Shown: positions 36,185 to 46,764 of the stretch, piece by piece
How the letters are laid out: each line of letters starts with the position of its first letter
Numbering within the stretch: position 1 is the stretch's first letter
Source: Marinobacter sp. F4218
GTDB taxonomy: Bacteria; Pseudomonadota; Gammaproteobacteria; Pseudomonadales; Oleiphilaceae
Direction of reading: 5' to 3'
Length of the DNA: 64,000 nucleotides
Assembly: GCF_019443085.1 (NCBI RefSeq)
Contig: NZ_JAHZIL010000004.1
Span: 62,001-126,000, forward strand
The notes under the pieces: model-generated
The model's input: only the letters and a program-made list of their open reading frames with translations
The model's database searches: none
Told to the model about the DNA's origin: nothing
Position numbers and translations under genes: made by a program

Positions 36185-36230
36185 AGACTCAGATGACACT
36201 GGGGCCGACGCCACAGTGCCGAAAGAAAGA

Positions 36231-37100
36231 TCAGGCCTTGCCTGTGCCAGCTGCAGCAGCAACTTCGGCGGCAAAGTCCACTTCTTCTTTCTCGATGCCT
36301 TCACCCACTTCCAGGCGAACAAAACCGACCAGCTCGCCACCGGCAGACTTGATCAGTTCGCCCACGGTCTGGTCCGGGTTCTTGACGAAAGGCTGTTCAA
36401 CAAGGCTGTTTTCCTTGAGGAACTTCTTGATGCGGCCGCCCATCATCTTCTCGACGATTTCGGCAGGCTTGCCTTCCATATCCGGCTGGGCCTTGATGAC
36501 GGCCTCCTCTTTCTCCAGCTCTTCAGCAGGCATATCTTCCGGCTTGCCAACACGCGGGTTAACAGCGGCCACGTGCATGGCGATGTCGCGGGCCACTTCT
36601 GAATCACCGGCAGTCAGGGCAACAACAGAAGCGATCTTGTTGGTGCTGTGGACGTATCCACCAACAACCGGACCTTCAACCTTCACGATGCGACGAACTG
36701 TGATGTTCTCGCCGATCTTCTGAACCAGCGCCTCGCGCTTGGCTTCCAGATCACCGTCCATCAGCTTGGCAACGTCGGTTTCGCCTTTCTCGAACGCAAC
36801 GTTCAGAACGTCGTTAGCAAAGTTCAGGAAGTTATCGTCACGCGCGACGAAGTCGGTTTCTGAGTTCACTTCCAGAATGTAGGCAACGGTGTTGTCGTCG
36901 GAGATCTTAATCAGAGACACACCTTCAGCGGCGGTACGGCCAGCCTTCTTAGCGGCTTTCAGGCCGGAAGACTTGCGCAGCTCTTCAATCGCGGCGTCTA
37001 CACTGCCCTCAGCCTCAACCAGAGCTTTCTTGCACTCCATCATGCCAAGGCCGGTACGCTCACGCAGCTCTTTGACCATTGCAGCGGTAATTGCAGCCAT
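36231..37100 (-). CDS. tsf: Translation elongation factor Ts
   Basis: 289 residues from the ATG at 37100 (GAGAGGA upstream); the frame runs 65 codons further into the rpsB-tsf gap and was trimmed. The N-terminal UBA-like domain [21 protein letters not shown] is followed by the core with [16 protein letters not shown], the contact region for EF-Tu. The C-terminal module, [17 protein letters not shown], completes the protein. It recharges EF-Tu with GTP. It is co-transcribed with rpsB, 91 bp upstream. Confidence 0.98.
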   Translation of the reverse strand: MAAITAAMVKELRERTGLGMMECKKALVEAEGSVDAAIEELRKSSGLKAAKKAGRTAAEGVSLIKISDDNTVAYILEVNSETDFVARDDNFLNFANDVLNVAFEKGETDVAKLMDGDLEAKREALVQKIGENITVRRIVKVEGPVVGGYVHSTNKIASVVALTAGDSEVARDIAMHVAAVNPRVGKPEDMPAEELEKEEAVIKAQPDMEGKPAEIVEKMMGGRIKKFLKENSLVEQPFVKNPDQTVGELIKSAGGELVGFVRLEVGEGIEKEEVDFAAEVAAAAGTGKA

Positions 37101-37191
37101 GTTCAATCCTCTCAACTGTTCCGAATTCGGTAGGACGTGTGCCCGAAGCACGTTCGGGCACACATTACATCTCAAACGTGAAGCTGACGCG

Positions 37192-37944
37192 TTACTCGGC
37201 GGCCGGAGCAGCGCCTTCCGCGTCTTCGCTGACTTCAACAAACTCGTCAGCGCCCGCGCCGGCAGACTGAGCCGCTTCGACACAGGTATCAGCAACGGCC
37301 TTCACGTAGATCTGGATCGCACGGATGGCATCATCGTTGCCCGGAATCACGTAATCAACGCCGTCCGGATCGCTGTTGGTATCAACAACGCCAATGACAG
37401 GAATGCCCAGCTTGTTGGCTTCCTTGATGGCGATACGCTCGTGATCAACGTCGATCACGAACAGCGCGTCCGGCAGACCGCCCATGTCCTTGATGCCGCC
37501 GATAGAACGCTCGAGCTTATCCATCTCACGGGTACGCTCAAGGGCTTCTTTCTTGGTCAGCTTGTCAAAGGTGCCGTCTTTGCTCTGGGCTTCCAGATCG
37601 CGGTAACGACGGATGGACTGACGGATGGTCTTGTAGTTGGTCAGCATGCCACCGAGCCAGCGGTGGTTAACGAACGGCTGGCCAGCGCGCTCTGCTTCTT
37701 CCTTGACGATCTTGGCCGCTGCACGCTTGGTGCCAACGAACAGGATCTTGTTCTTGTTCTCTGCCAACTGCTGAATGAAGTTCAGCGCGTCGTTCATGGC
37801 AGGAACAGTCTGCTCAAGGTTGATGATATGAATCTTGTTACGGGCGCCGAAGATGAACTTCGACATTTTCGGGTTCCAGTAGCGGGTCTGGTGACCGAAG
37901 TGAGCACCTGCCTTCAGCAGGTCACGCATATTTACCTGAGCCAT
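37192..37944 (-). CDS. rpsB: 30S ribosomal protein S2
   Basis: 250 residues. Family blocks: [24 protein letters not shown] ([13 protein letters not shown]), [36 protein letters not shown] and [19 protein letters not shown]. The last 20 residues are acidic. The leader between the promoter near 38085 and the ATG can fold into stems (for example CCTTCA 38001-38006 with TGAAGG 38014-38019), in line with S2 autoregulation of its own mRNA known in E. coli; this is inference. It is divergent from map. Confidence 0.98.
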   Translation of the reverse strand: MAQVNMRDLLKAGAHFGHQTRYWNPKMSKFIFGARNKIHIINLEQTVPAMNDALNFIQQLAENKNKILFVGTKRAAAKIVKEEAERAGQPFVNHRWLGGMLTNYKTIRQSIRRYRDLEAQSKDGTFDKLTKKEALERTREMDKLERSIGGIKDMGGLPDALFVIDVDHERIAIKEANKLGIPVIGVVDTNSDPDGVDYVIPGNDDAIRAIQIYVKAVADTCVEAAQSAGAGADEFVEVSEDAEGAAPAAE

Positions 37945-38084
37945 GATATTTACCTTTTAGCTTCGGGTTAGTCCTCCACGCGTCCGATTGACCCAACCCG
38001 CCTTCATCTAAGCTGAAGGGAGGCACCCTGGGACAACGTGCCGACACGTGTGCGAATTTGCCGGATTCGTTTCCGGCGGGCGCG

Positions 38085-38093
38085 TTTATACCA
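38085..38093 (-). promoter_or_regulatory. Probable rpsB-tsf promoter (extended -10)
   Basis: Minus strand reads TGGTATAAA (complement of 38085-38093), an extended -10 (TGn) element, followed by the GC-rich CGCGCCCGCC, as in stringently controlled ribosomal promoters. A clear -35 was not found. It lies about 140 bp before the rpsB start, leaving room for a regulatory leader. Confidence 0.45.
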
Positions 38094-38196
38094 TAAATCG
38101 CTCCGAAAACGCCATTATTTTTACGCCCACCCTTCCTTGTACCCAGCCACTCAGCCCCTTAAAATGCCGGTTTGATACAAATCAATGGGAAGCCCG

Positions 38197-38967
38197 ATGC
38201 AAGTATCGATCAAGACCCCGGAAGAAATCGAAAAAATGCGCGTCGCCGGCCGCCTGGCTGCCGAAGTGCTCGAGATGATTGGCGAACATATCAAGCCCGG
38301 TATCAGCACCGAGGAGATCGACCGCATCTGCCACGATTACATCGTGAACGAGCAGAAAGCCATTCCTGCTCCCCTGAATTACAAGGGTTTCCCGAAGTCG
38401 GTCTGCACCTCGGTCAACCATGTTATCTGCCATGGCATCCCGTCGGAGAAGAAAATCCTGAAGGACGGAGACATCCTCAACATTGATGTCACTGTCATCA
38501 AGGATGAATACCACGGCGACACCAGCAAGATGTGGATCGTGGGCAAACCGAAGCCAGGTACAGAGCGGCTGATCGACATCACTCAGCAGTGTCTATATAA
38601 AGGTATTGAGCTGGTCAAGCCAGGCACCCGCCTCGGCGACATTGGCCACGTTATCCAGCAACACGCCGAAAAGCATCGCTATTCGGTGGTCCGAGACTAC
38701 TGCGGCCATGGTATCGGCAAGGTATTCCACGAAGAGCCTCAGGTGATGCACTACGGAAAACCCGGAACCGGTTTGGAATTGCAGGAAGGCATGACCTTCA
38801 CCATCGAGCCCATGATCAACCAGGGCAAGTACCAGACCAAACTGTTACCGGACGGCTGGACCGTTGTCACCAAGGACCACAAGTTGTCCGCCCAGTGGGA
38901 GCACACCATTCTCGTCACGGCAGACGGGCACGAGGTTCTGACCAAACGAACGGAAGAGTCCTTCTAA
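38197..38967 (+). CDS. map: Methionine aminopeptidase, type I
   Basis: 256 residues from the ATG at 38197 (GGGAAG just before it); an ATG at 38185 four codons upstream overlaps that ribosome site. The pita-bread fold has its metal ligands in LNIDVTVIKDEYHGDTSKM (Asp, Asp), YCGHGIGKVFHEEP (His), FTIEPMIN (Glu) and QWEHTILV (Glu). It removes the initiator methionine from new proteins. It is divergent from rpsB, the common bacterial arrangement, and is followed directly by glnD. Confidence 0.98.
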   Translation: MQVSIKTPEEIEKMRVAGRLAAEVLEMIGEHIKPGISTEEIDRICHDYIVNEQKAIPAPLNYKGFPKSVCTSVNHVICHGIPSEKKILKDGDILNIDVTVIKDEYHGDTSKMWIVGKPKPGTERLIDITQQCLYKGIELVKPGTRLGDIGHVIQQHAEKHRYSVVRDYCGHGIGKVFHEEPQVMHYGKPGTGLELQEGMTFTIEPMINQGKYQTKLLPDGWTVVTKDHKLSAQWEHTILVTADGHEVLTKRTEESF

Positions 38968-41613
38968 GTGGACCTGAGCGAACTGGAATCCCGCATCAGC
39001 AACGATACCTCACCGGTTCGGGCGGCAAGAGAGCTTTTGCGGGAGCGGTACAATGCCGACGCAGAGGCTTTTCGCCAGGGCGCCGATGTCCGCGCCCTGG
39101 TGCATTCCCGAGCCAACACCGTGGACACGGTTCTCAGGCTCATCTGGAATCGGTACCCCTTCGCCAGTTCGCCCGATATTGCCCTGATTGCCGTCGGGGG
39201 CTATGGACGGGGGGAGCTGCACCCCCACTCAGACATTGATCTGCTGATCCTGACCCGATCGGGTATTGACGACAGTTGGCATGAGGACCTGGGCGCCTTC
39301 GTCACCCTCCTCTGGGATCTGAAGCTGGACATAGGTCACAGCGTTCGCAGCATTGATGAAAGCCTGGCAGCGGCCCGGGACGACATCACCATTCTCACCA
39401 ACCTCCTGGAGACCCGCACCATTGCCGGTCCCGACGAACTCCGGGAAGTGCTCAGCGAACAGGTTTATTCCGACAACGTCAGCAGCGACCGGGACTACTT
39501 CATCGCCAAGCGGGAAGAGCAAAAGGACCGCCATCACAAGTATGGCGATACCGAGTACAACCTGGAGCCGAACGTCAAAGGTTCACCCGGTGCCCTCAGG
39601 GACATCCAGACCATTGGCTGGATCACCAAGCGGCATTTCGGCCTGCAGAACATCGCCGACCTGACGCGGTTCAGTATTCTGACCGAAGAAGAGCATCAGA
39701 TTCTGTTCCAGGGAGAGACATTTCTCTGGCAACTCCGTTACGGACTGCAACTGCTTGCCGATCGCAACGAGAACCGCCTGCTGTTTGACCATCAACGCGC
39801 CCTCGCCCAGATGCTGGGCTACAAGGATGAAGGCAAACGCCTCGGCGTGGAACTGATGATGCAATCCTACTACCGAACTGTACTGGCCCTGGCCGAGCTC
39901 ACGGACGTGATTCTGCAGTACTACGATGAGGCCATTCTGGGCTCCGGCACCGAAGATGACATTCAGCCACTGAACAAACGGTTCCAGATTCGCAACCGCT
40001 ATATTGAGGCGGTGAACAATCAGGTGTTTGCCTACGCCCCCTACGCCATTATGGAAATCTTTGTCCTGATGGCGCAGCACCCGGACATCAAAGGCATCCG
40101 CGCGACGACGATCCGATCCCTGCGGGCCCACCGGCACCTGGTTGACGATGCGTTTCGGTCTGACCTGGCAGTCACCACCCTGTTCATGGAACTGCTTCGA
40201 ACCCCCCACGCCCTCGACCAGACCCTGTCGTCGATGAAGAAGTACAACGTGCTGGGTCGCTACCTGCCGGAATTCGGGCAGATCATCGGCCAGATGCAGC
40301 ACGATCTGTTCCACATTTATACCGTGGACGCCCACACCATGCGGGTGATCCGCAACATGGTCAGGCTCAACAGCACCGAGGCCCGCACCGAATACCCGCT
40401 GGCATCGCGACTGATTCATCGGCTGCCCAAGCTGGAAACCCTGTTCATCGCCGGCCTGTATCACGACGTGGCCAAGGGCCGCGGCGGCGACCATTCCGAG
40501 CTGGGCGCGATTGATGCCGAAGCCTTCTGCCAACGGCACCATTTGAGCGAACGGGACACCAAACTGGTGTCCTGGCTGGTGGAAAATCACCTGCTGATGT
40601 CCATGACGGCACAGCGAAAGGATATTTCAGACCCCGACATCATCCACAATTTCGCCCAGGCCATACCCAGCCAGGCACACCTCGATTATCTGTATGTGCT
40701 GACGGTCTGCGACATCAGTGCCACCAACCCCAGGCTCTGGAACACCTGGCGCGCGTCTTTGCTGCGCCAGCTCTACATTGAGGCGAAACGTGCCCTCCGG
40801 CGCGGCACAGAAACACCGGTCAACCGCAGTGAGTGGGTAAGCGCCACCCAATCGGAAGCCCGGGAAATCCTGCACGCCCAGAACATGACCGATGAACAGA
40901 TCGATCGCGTCTGGGATACGGTGGACGAGGATTACTTCCTGCAGGATTCCACGGTCGATATTGCCTGGCAAACCGCTGCCATTATCCGGCACGGGGACAA
41001 CCCTGACCCCCTGGTGCTGATTCGTGATACCCGTGGCGGTCCGACGGACGGCTACTCCCAGATCATCATCTACATGAGAGACCGGGTAGCGCTGTTCGCT
41101 GCCACAACAGCGGTGCTGGAACAACTGAATCTCAACATCGTGGATGCCCGGATCAGTTCCAGCGAAGGCCCCTATTCCGTCAGCTCCTACGTTGTTCTTG
41201 ATGAAAAGGGACAACCGCTCGGCATTGATCCGGCCCGGAAGGAACGCGTGCGCAAGCGCCTGATCGAGGAACTGGATGACCCGGACGATTACCCGGACAT
41301 CATCCACCGCCGCACCCCAAGGCAGTTAAAGCACTTTGCCTTCCCGACGGAAGTCACCTTCTCCAACGACACCGTAAACCAACGCACGGTCATGGAGGTC
41401 ATCACACCTGACCGTCCCGGTCTGCTCGCGAGAATCGGGCAGGTCCTGCTTGACCATCGGGTACGCCTGACCACCGCCAAGATCGCCACCCTCGGCGAAC
41501 GGGTTGAGGACGTTTTCTTCGTGACCGACGAACACGGCGAACCCCTGCGTGATCCGGCCGTGTGCCAGGAACTGCAGCAAGATCTCTGTAAAATGCTGGA
41601 CGACATTCAATGA
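38968..41613 (+). CDS. glnD: Bifunctional uridylyltransferase/uridylyl-removing enzyme GlnD
   Basis: 881 residues from a GTG placed immediately after the map stop. The nucleotidyltransferase domain contains GGYGRGELHPHSDIDLLIL (near 70-90). The HD domain has AGLYHDVAKGRGGDHSELG near 496. Two ACT domains close the protein (about 700-785 and 810-880, the second starting VMEVITPDRPGLLARIG). GlnD senses glutamine and modifies PII proteins to control nitrogen metabolism. The stop overlaps the dapC start by 4 bp. Confidence 0.98.
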   Translation: MDLSELESRISNDTSPVRAARELLRERYNADAEAFRQGADVRALVHSRANTVDTVLRLIWNRYPFASSPDIALIAVGGYGRGELHPHSDIDLLILTRSGIDDSWHEDLGAFVTLLWDLKLDIGHSVRSIDESLAAARDDITILTNLLETRTIAGPDELREVLSEQVYSDNVSSDRDYFIAKREEQKDRHHKYGDTEYNLEPNVKGSPGALRDIQTIGWITKRHFGLQNIADLTRFSILTEEEHQILFQGETFLWQLRYGLQLLADRNENRLLFDHQRALAQMLGYKDEGKRLGVELMMQSYYRTVLALAELTDVILQYYDEAILGSGTEDDIQPLNKRFQIRNRYIEAVNNQVFAYAPYAIMEIFVLMAQHPDIKGIRATTIRSLRAHRHLVDDAFRSDLAVTTLFMELLRTPHALDQTLSSMKKYNVLGRYLPEFGQIIGQMQHDLFHIYTVDAHTMRVIRNMVRLNSTEARTEYPLASRLIHRLPKLETLFIAGLYHDVAKGRGGDHSELGAIDAEAFCQRHHLSERDTKLVSWLVENHLLMSMTAQRKDISDPDIIHNFAQAIPSQAHLDYLYVLTVCDISATNPRLWNTWRASLLRQLYIEAKRALRRGTETPVNRSEWVSATQSEAREILHAQNMTDEQIDRVWDTVDEDYFLQDSTVDIAWQTAAIIRHGDNPDPLVLIRDTRGGPTDGYSQIIIYMRDRVALFAATTAVLEQLNLNIVDARISSSEGPYSVSSYVVLDEKGQPLGIDPARKERVRKRLIEELDDPDDYPDIIHRRTPRQLKHFAFPTEVTFSNDTVNQRTVMEVITPDRPGLLARIGQVLLDHRVRLTTAKIATLGERVEDVFFVTDEHGEPLRDPAVCQELQQDLCKMLDDIQ

Positions 41614-42812
41614 ATCCAAACCTGGACAGGCTCCACCCCTACCCCTTTGAAAAACTGGCCAAGCTGAAAGCCGACATCAAGACGCCGGACCATCTGAGGC
41701 CTATTTCACTGGGTATCGGGGAGCCCAAACACCCCTCCCCGGAATTCGTGAAGCGGGTCATCGCGGACAACCTGGACAGACTCGCCAACTACCCGACCAC
41801 CAGGGGCACGGATGAGCTGCGCGAGGCCATCAGCGACTGGGCCACCCGTCGATTCAGACTTGCACCGGGATCGCTCAGCGCCGCTGACAGTGTCGTTCCG
41901 GTAAACGGGACCCGGGAGGCCATATTCTCACTGGTCCAGGCGGTCGTAGCCGGCAGCGATTCGGCAACCGTGGTGAGCCCGAATCCGTTCTATCAGGTTT
42001 ACGAGGGCGCGGCCTTTCTTGCCGGAGCGACACCGGTCTACCTGCCCTGCGACGGGGCCAACGGATTTATTCCTGATTTTGACGCCGTCCCTGACTCGGT
42101 CTGGCAGGATTGCCAGATCCTGTTCCTGTGCTCCCCGGGCAATCCAAGTGGCGCGGTCATTCCACGGGAAACGCTGGTCAAGATCATCGAGCTGGCCGAC
42201 CGGCATGACTTCATCGTCGCATCCGACGAATGTTACTCGGAGCTCTATCCGGATGAGGCCAATCCGCCGGAAGGTTTGCTTCAGACCTGTGCCGCTATCG
42301 GGCGCGACGATTTTGCGCGCTGCATCGTCTTCCATAGCCTGTCCAAGCGCAGCAATCTGCCCGGACTGCGTTCCGGCTTCGTCGCCGGGGATGCGAGCGT
42401 TCTCCGAGGTTATCTGAAATACCGGACCTATCACGGATGTGCCATGCCGATTCACAACCAGCTGGCCAGCATTGCGGCCTGGCAGGACGAAGATCACGTG
42501 AAGGAAAACCGGGCGGCCTATCGCGCCAAATTCGAGACCGTTGTACCCATACTCAGGGAAGTCATGGACGTCGAGTACCCGGACGCCGGCTTCTATCTCT
42601 GGCCAGTCACGCCAATGGACGACGAAACCTTCGCCCGCGAACTGTCAGCGCAGCAAAATGTACACGTTCTGCCAGGCCGGTATCTGTCCCGCACCGTTGA
42701 CGGACACAACCCCGGGGAGAATCGGGTTCGCATGGCCCTCGTTGCCCCTCTGGAGGAATGTGTGGAGGCGGCAGAGCGTATCGTTGAATTTGTCAGGGCT
42801 AACAAGGCATGA
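41610..42812 (+). CDS. dapC: Succinyldiaminopimelate transaminase
   Basis: 400 residues. A fold-type I aminotransferase: the N-terminal NPNLDRLHPYPFEKLAKL is typical of DapC, SPNPFYQVYEGAA and LCSPGNPSGAVIP bind the cofactor, and the PLP lysine is in SLSKRSNLPGLRSGF. The enzyme makes N-succinyl-2-amino-6-ketopimelate interconvert with N-succinyl-diaminopimelate in lysine and peptidoglycan synthesis. It overlaps glnD by 4 bp and the ArsC-like gene by 4 bp, and dapD/dapE follow, so the succinylase branch is nearly complete here. Confidence 0.96.
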   Translation: MNPNLDRLHPYPFEKLAKLKADIKTPDHLRPISLGIGEPKHPSPEFVKRVIADNLDRLANYPTTRGTDELREAISDWATRRFRLAPGSLSAADSVVPVNGTREAIFSLVQAVVAGSDSATVVSPNPFYQVYEGAAFLAGATPVYLPCDGANGFIPDFDAVPDSVWQDCQILFLCSPGNPSGAVIPRETLVKIIELADRHDFIVASDECYSELYPDEANPPEGLLQTCAAIGRDDFARCIVFHSLSKRSNLPGLRSGFVAGDASVLRGYLKYRTYHGCAMPIHNQLASIAAWQDEDHVKENRAAYRAKFETVVPILREVMDVEYPDAGFYLWPVTPMDDETFARELSAQQNVHVLPGRYLSRTVDGHNPGENRVRMALVAPLEECVEAAERIVEFVRANKA

Positions 42813-43156
42813 AGATTTACGGCATCAGGAACTGCGACACCGTCAAAAAGGCCCGCAAGTGGCTTGACGAACAGGGCATTGCCTACGAATTTCACGACTT
42901 CAAGAAAGACGGTCTGGATGAGGACCGTTTAAGCCGATGGGAACAGGCGGTCGGCTGGGAAACCCTGCTGAACCGCCGTGGCACCACCTGGCGCCAACTT
43001 CCCGATGAGGTTCGTGATACCATTAGCGCCCAATCCGCCCGTGACATCATGTTGGAAAATCCGTCGATCATAAAACGACCGGTGGTAGAGCATGACGGCA
43101 CCGTTTCCGTTGGCTTCAAAGCCGACGACTGGGCCAAACAGTTTTCAAACGCTTAA
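42809..43156 (+). CDS. ArsC/Spx-family protein (YffB-like)
   Basis: 115 residues with a thioredoxin-like fold. The N-terminal MKIYGIRNCDTVKKARKWL carries a single Cys9 (no CxxC), as in YffB/ArsC-related proteins that form mixed disulfides with glutathione. LLNRRGTTWRQL and NPSIIKRPVV are family blocks. The role is unclear; YffB-like genes often precede dapE or dapD, as here. It overlaps dapC by 4 bp and lies 30 bp before dapD. Confidence 0.93.
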   Translation: MKIYGIRNCDTVKKARKWLDEQGIAYEFHDFKKDGLDEDRLSRWEQAVGWETLLNRRGTTWRQLPDEVRDTISAQSARDIMLENPSIIKRPVVEHDGTVSVGFKADDWAKQFSNA

Positions 43157-43186
43157 GTCTGACGAATATAAAGGAGCAACCACCTG

Positions 43187-45338
<2,152 letters not shown>

Positions 45339-45349
45339 CCCGATCAACG

Positions 45350-45592
45350 TCAATAGTGCGGAGGCGGTGTTTCGTCTTCCTCACTTTTGATGTTGGAGGG
45401 AGACACTTCTTTCAGCTGTTTGTGCAGCAGCTGTTTGGCCTCCCAAAGTTCCCGAAGCTCCAACTCCTGTTTCGCCACCTGCTCACTCAGGGTGTTAATG
45501 ATGTCATCCTGAAACGCCAGCCGCGTTTCCAGTTCATCGAGTCGTGCTTCCAGATCTTTCTGGCTCATGTCGCTACTGAAACTCCCATGCAT
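45350..45592 (-). CDS. slyX: SlyX-family protein
   Basis: 80 residues. A single coiled coil (LEARLDELETRLAFQDDIINTL, quoted in part as LDELETRLAFQDDIIN) followed by the family tail PSNIKSEEDETPPPHY ending in a proline-rich PPPHY, diagnostic of SlyX. The function is unknown although the gene is widespread in gammaproteobacteria, often next to slyD. The start at 45592 has AAGGGA just upstream; an ATG at 45568 eight codons in is an alternative. Confidence 0.93.
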   Translation of the reverse strand: MHGSFSSDMSQKDLEARLDELETRLAFQDDIINTLSEQVAKQELELRELWEAKQLLHKQLKEVSPSNIKSEEDETPPPHY

Positions 45593-45795
45593 GGATCCCT
45601 TGAGATTGTGACTGTCGGCAACTCGCTAGTCCCTTCCCTTGGTCAGCGATTGGGATAATCTGATATCATGCCGCTTTTGCCCGCCGACACTCCTAAAATC
45701 AGGAAGTTTGGCGGTTTTCATCGACCGGGTGTGCGATTTTACCCGATATCCGGTTTTTTATCGTTAGCGTTACAAGAATGGAGAAACCTTAGTCA

Positions 45796-46329
45796 ATGCG
45801 TAATCCAGCCAAAGCGATCCTTGTTGCTATCCTGATCGCCATTCCCGCACCACTGGTACTGGCCCTTCTGCTCTCTTTTACCCCGGAACCACTTCGTCTG
45901 ATCGCCGCAGGTGAGCTAGTCGAAGCACTCGGAAGCAATCGGGGCATTGCAGCGTACATCATTGCCTTCGTTATTTTCGGTTTTGCGGGCTTCCTGACCA
46001 TCGCCATCGCTGGCAAACAGCAGGCCACCAATCGCAGTGCGTCTCGCGGTAACCGCGCTCAGCAAAGCCAGGGCTATCAAGATGATGACGATGACAACTA
46101 CGACGAGAGCAGCCCGGAAGGCGACGAGGAAGGCACCGTAAAGTGGTTTAACGTCAAGAAAGGCTTTGGCTTCATCGTCCGCGACAGCGGCGACGAAGTA
46201 TTCGTGCATTTCCGCGCCATTCGCGGCCGTGGTCGTCGGGTTCTCCGACAGGGCCAACTGGTACGTTTCAATGTGGTGGAAGCCGACAAGGGACTGCAGG
46301 CAGACAACGTGTCTATCCTGAGCGACTGA
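45796..46329 (+). CDS. Membrane-anchored cold-shock-domain protein
   Basis: 177 residues. Two transmembrane helices (about 8-29 and 50-73) are followed by a low-complexity acidic linker (about 75-110, rich in Asp, Glu and Ser) and a C-terminal cold-shock domain (about 112-175): [15 protein letters not shown] (RNP1) and [11 protein letters not shown] (RNP2). The domain should bind single-stranded RNA or DNA at the cytoplasmic face of the inner membrane. Free CspA proteins have no membrane part, so this fusion is unusual. A strong terminator follows. The gene stands alone. Confidence 0.9.
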   Translation: MRNPAKAILVAILIAIPAPLVLALLLSFTPEPLRLIAAGELVEALGSNRGIAAYIIAFVIFGFAGFLTIAIAGKQQATNRSASRGNRAQQSQGYQDDDDDNYDESSPEGDEEGTVKWFNVKKGFGFIVRDSGDEVFVHFRAIRGRGRRVLRQGQLVRFNVVEADKGLQADNVSILSD

Positions 46330-46349
46330 TCCTGACCAGACCCCATGAA

Positions 46350-46377
46350 GAAGGCAGCCCTCAGGCTGCCTTTTTTA
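46350..46377 (+). terminator. Rho-independent terminator after the cold-shock-domain gene
   Basis: GGCAGCC (46353-46359) and GGCTGCC (46364-46370) form a 7-bp stem with a short CTCA loop, followed by six T (46371-46376). It ends the plus-strand gene; the stop of the convergent minus-strand gene lies in the T-run. Confidence 0.9.
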
Positions 46378-46764
46378 GTTCCAGACGACCTGCTGCTCGC
46401 CCCGGTGATCCAGTCGCCACCACTTCTCATCCTCGACCGGCTCGCCTTCTTTCCAGTCACCGGGACTGCACCGAATCTCGGTATCCATGGCCCGCCAGGC
46501 GCTTCGGGCACACTCGAGATCGGTATTCCAGGGCAGGTTTTCGCCTTCGATCACCAGACAGGTAAAGCGCTTTCCGAACGCTCCCGGGTAGAGCGATATT
46601 TTCAGTCTCTGGCCCTCAAACGTGGCATCACCCTTCAACACCGATGAGACCTGGCTGTCGTCAAGCCTCAAATTATCCAGATGACTTTCCAGCCATCCTG
46701 AAACCGCGCCCTCGGCGAGGTCACGAATGTAAATTTCCAGATCCTGCACCCGCTGAATCTCCAT
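46375..46764 (-). CDS. Small conserved protein, unknown function
   Basis: 129 residues from the ATG at 46764; the frame extends 28 codons upstream but inside the ATPase gene. No signal peptide or membrane helix. It is rich in Trp and acidic residues, with IYIRDLAEGAVSGWLESHL, LRLDDSQVSSVLKGDATFEG and a tryptophan-dense end, DEKWWRLDHRGEQQVVW. It overlaps the upstream ATPase gene by 44 bp, so the two are probably made together. I recognise no family; the overlap and shared strand suggest a partner of the ATPase. Confidence 0.6.
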   Translation of the reverse strand: MEIQRVQDLEIYIRDLAEGAVSGWLESHLDNLRLDDSQVSSVLKGDATFEGQRLKISLYPGAFGKRFTCLVIEGENLPWNTDLECARSAWRAMDTEIRCSPGDWKEGEPVEDEKWWRLDHRGEQQVVWN

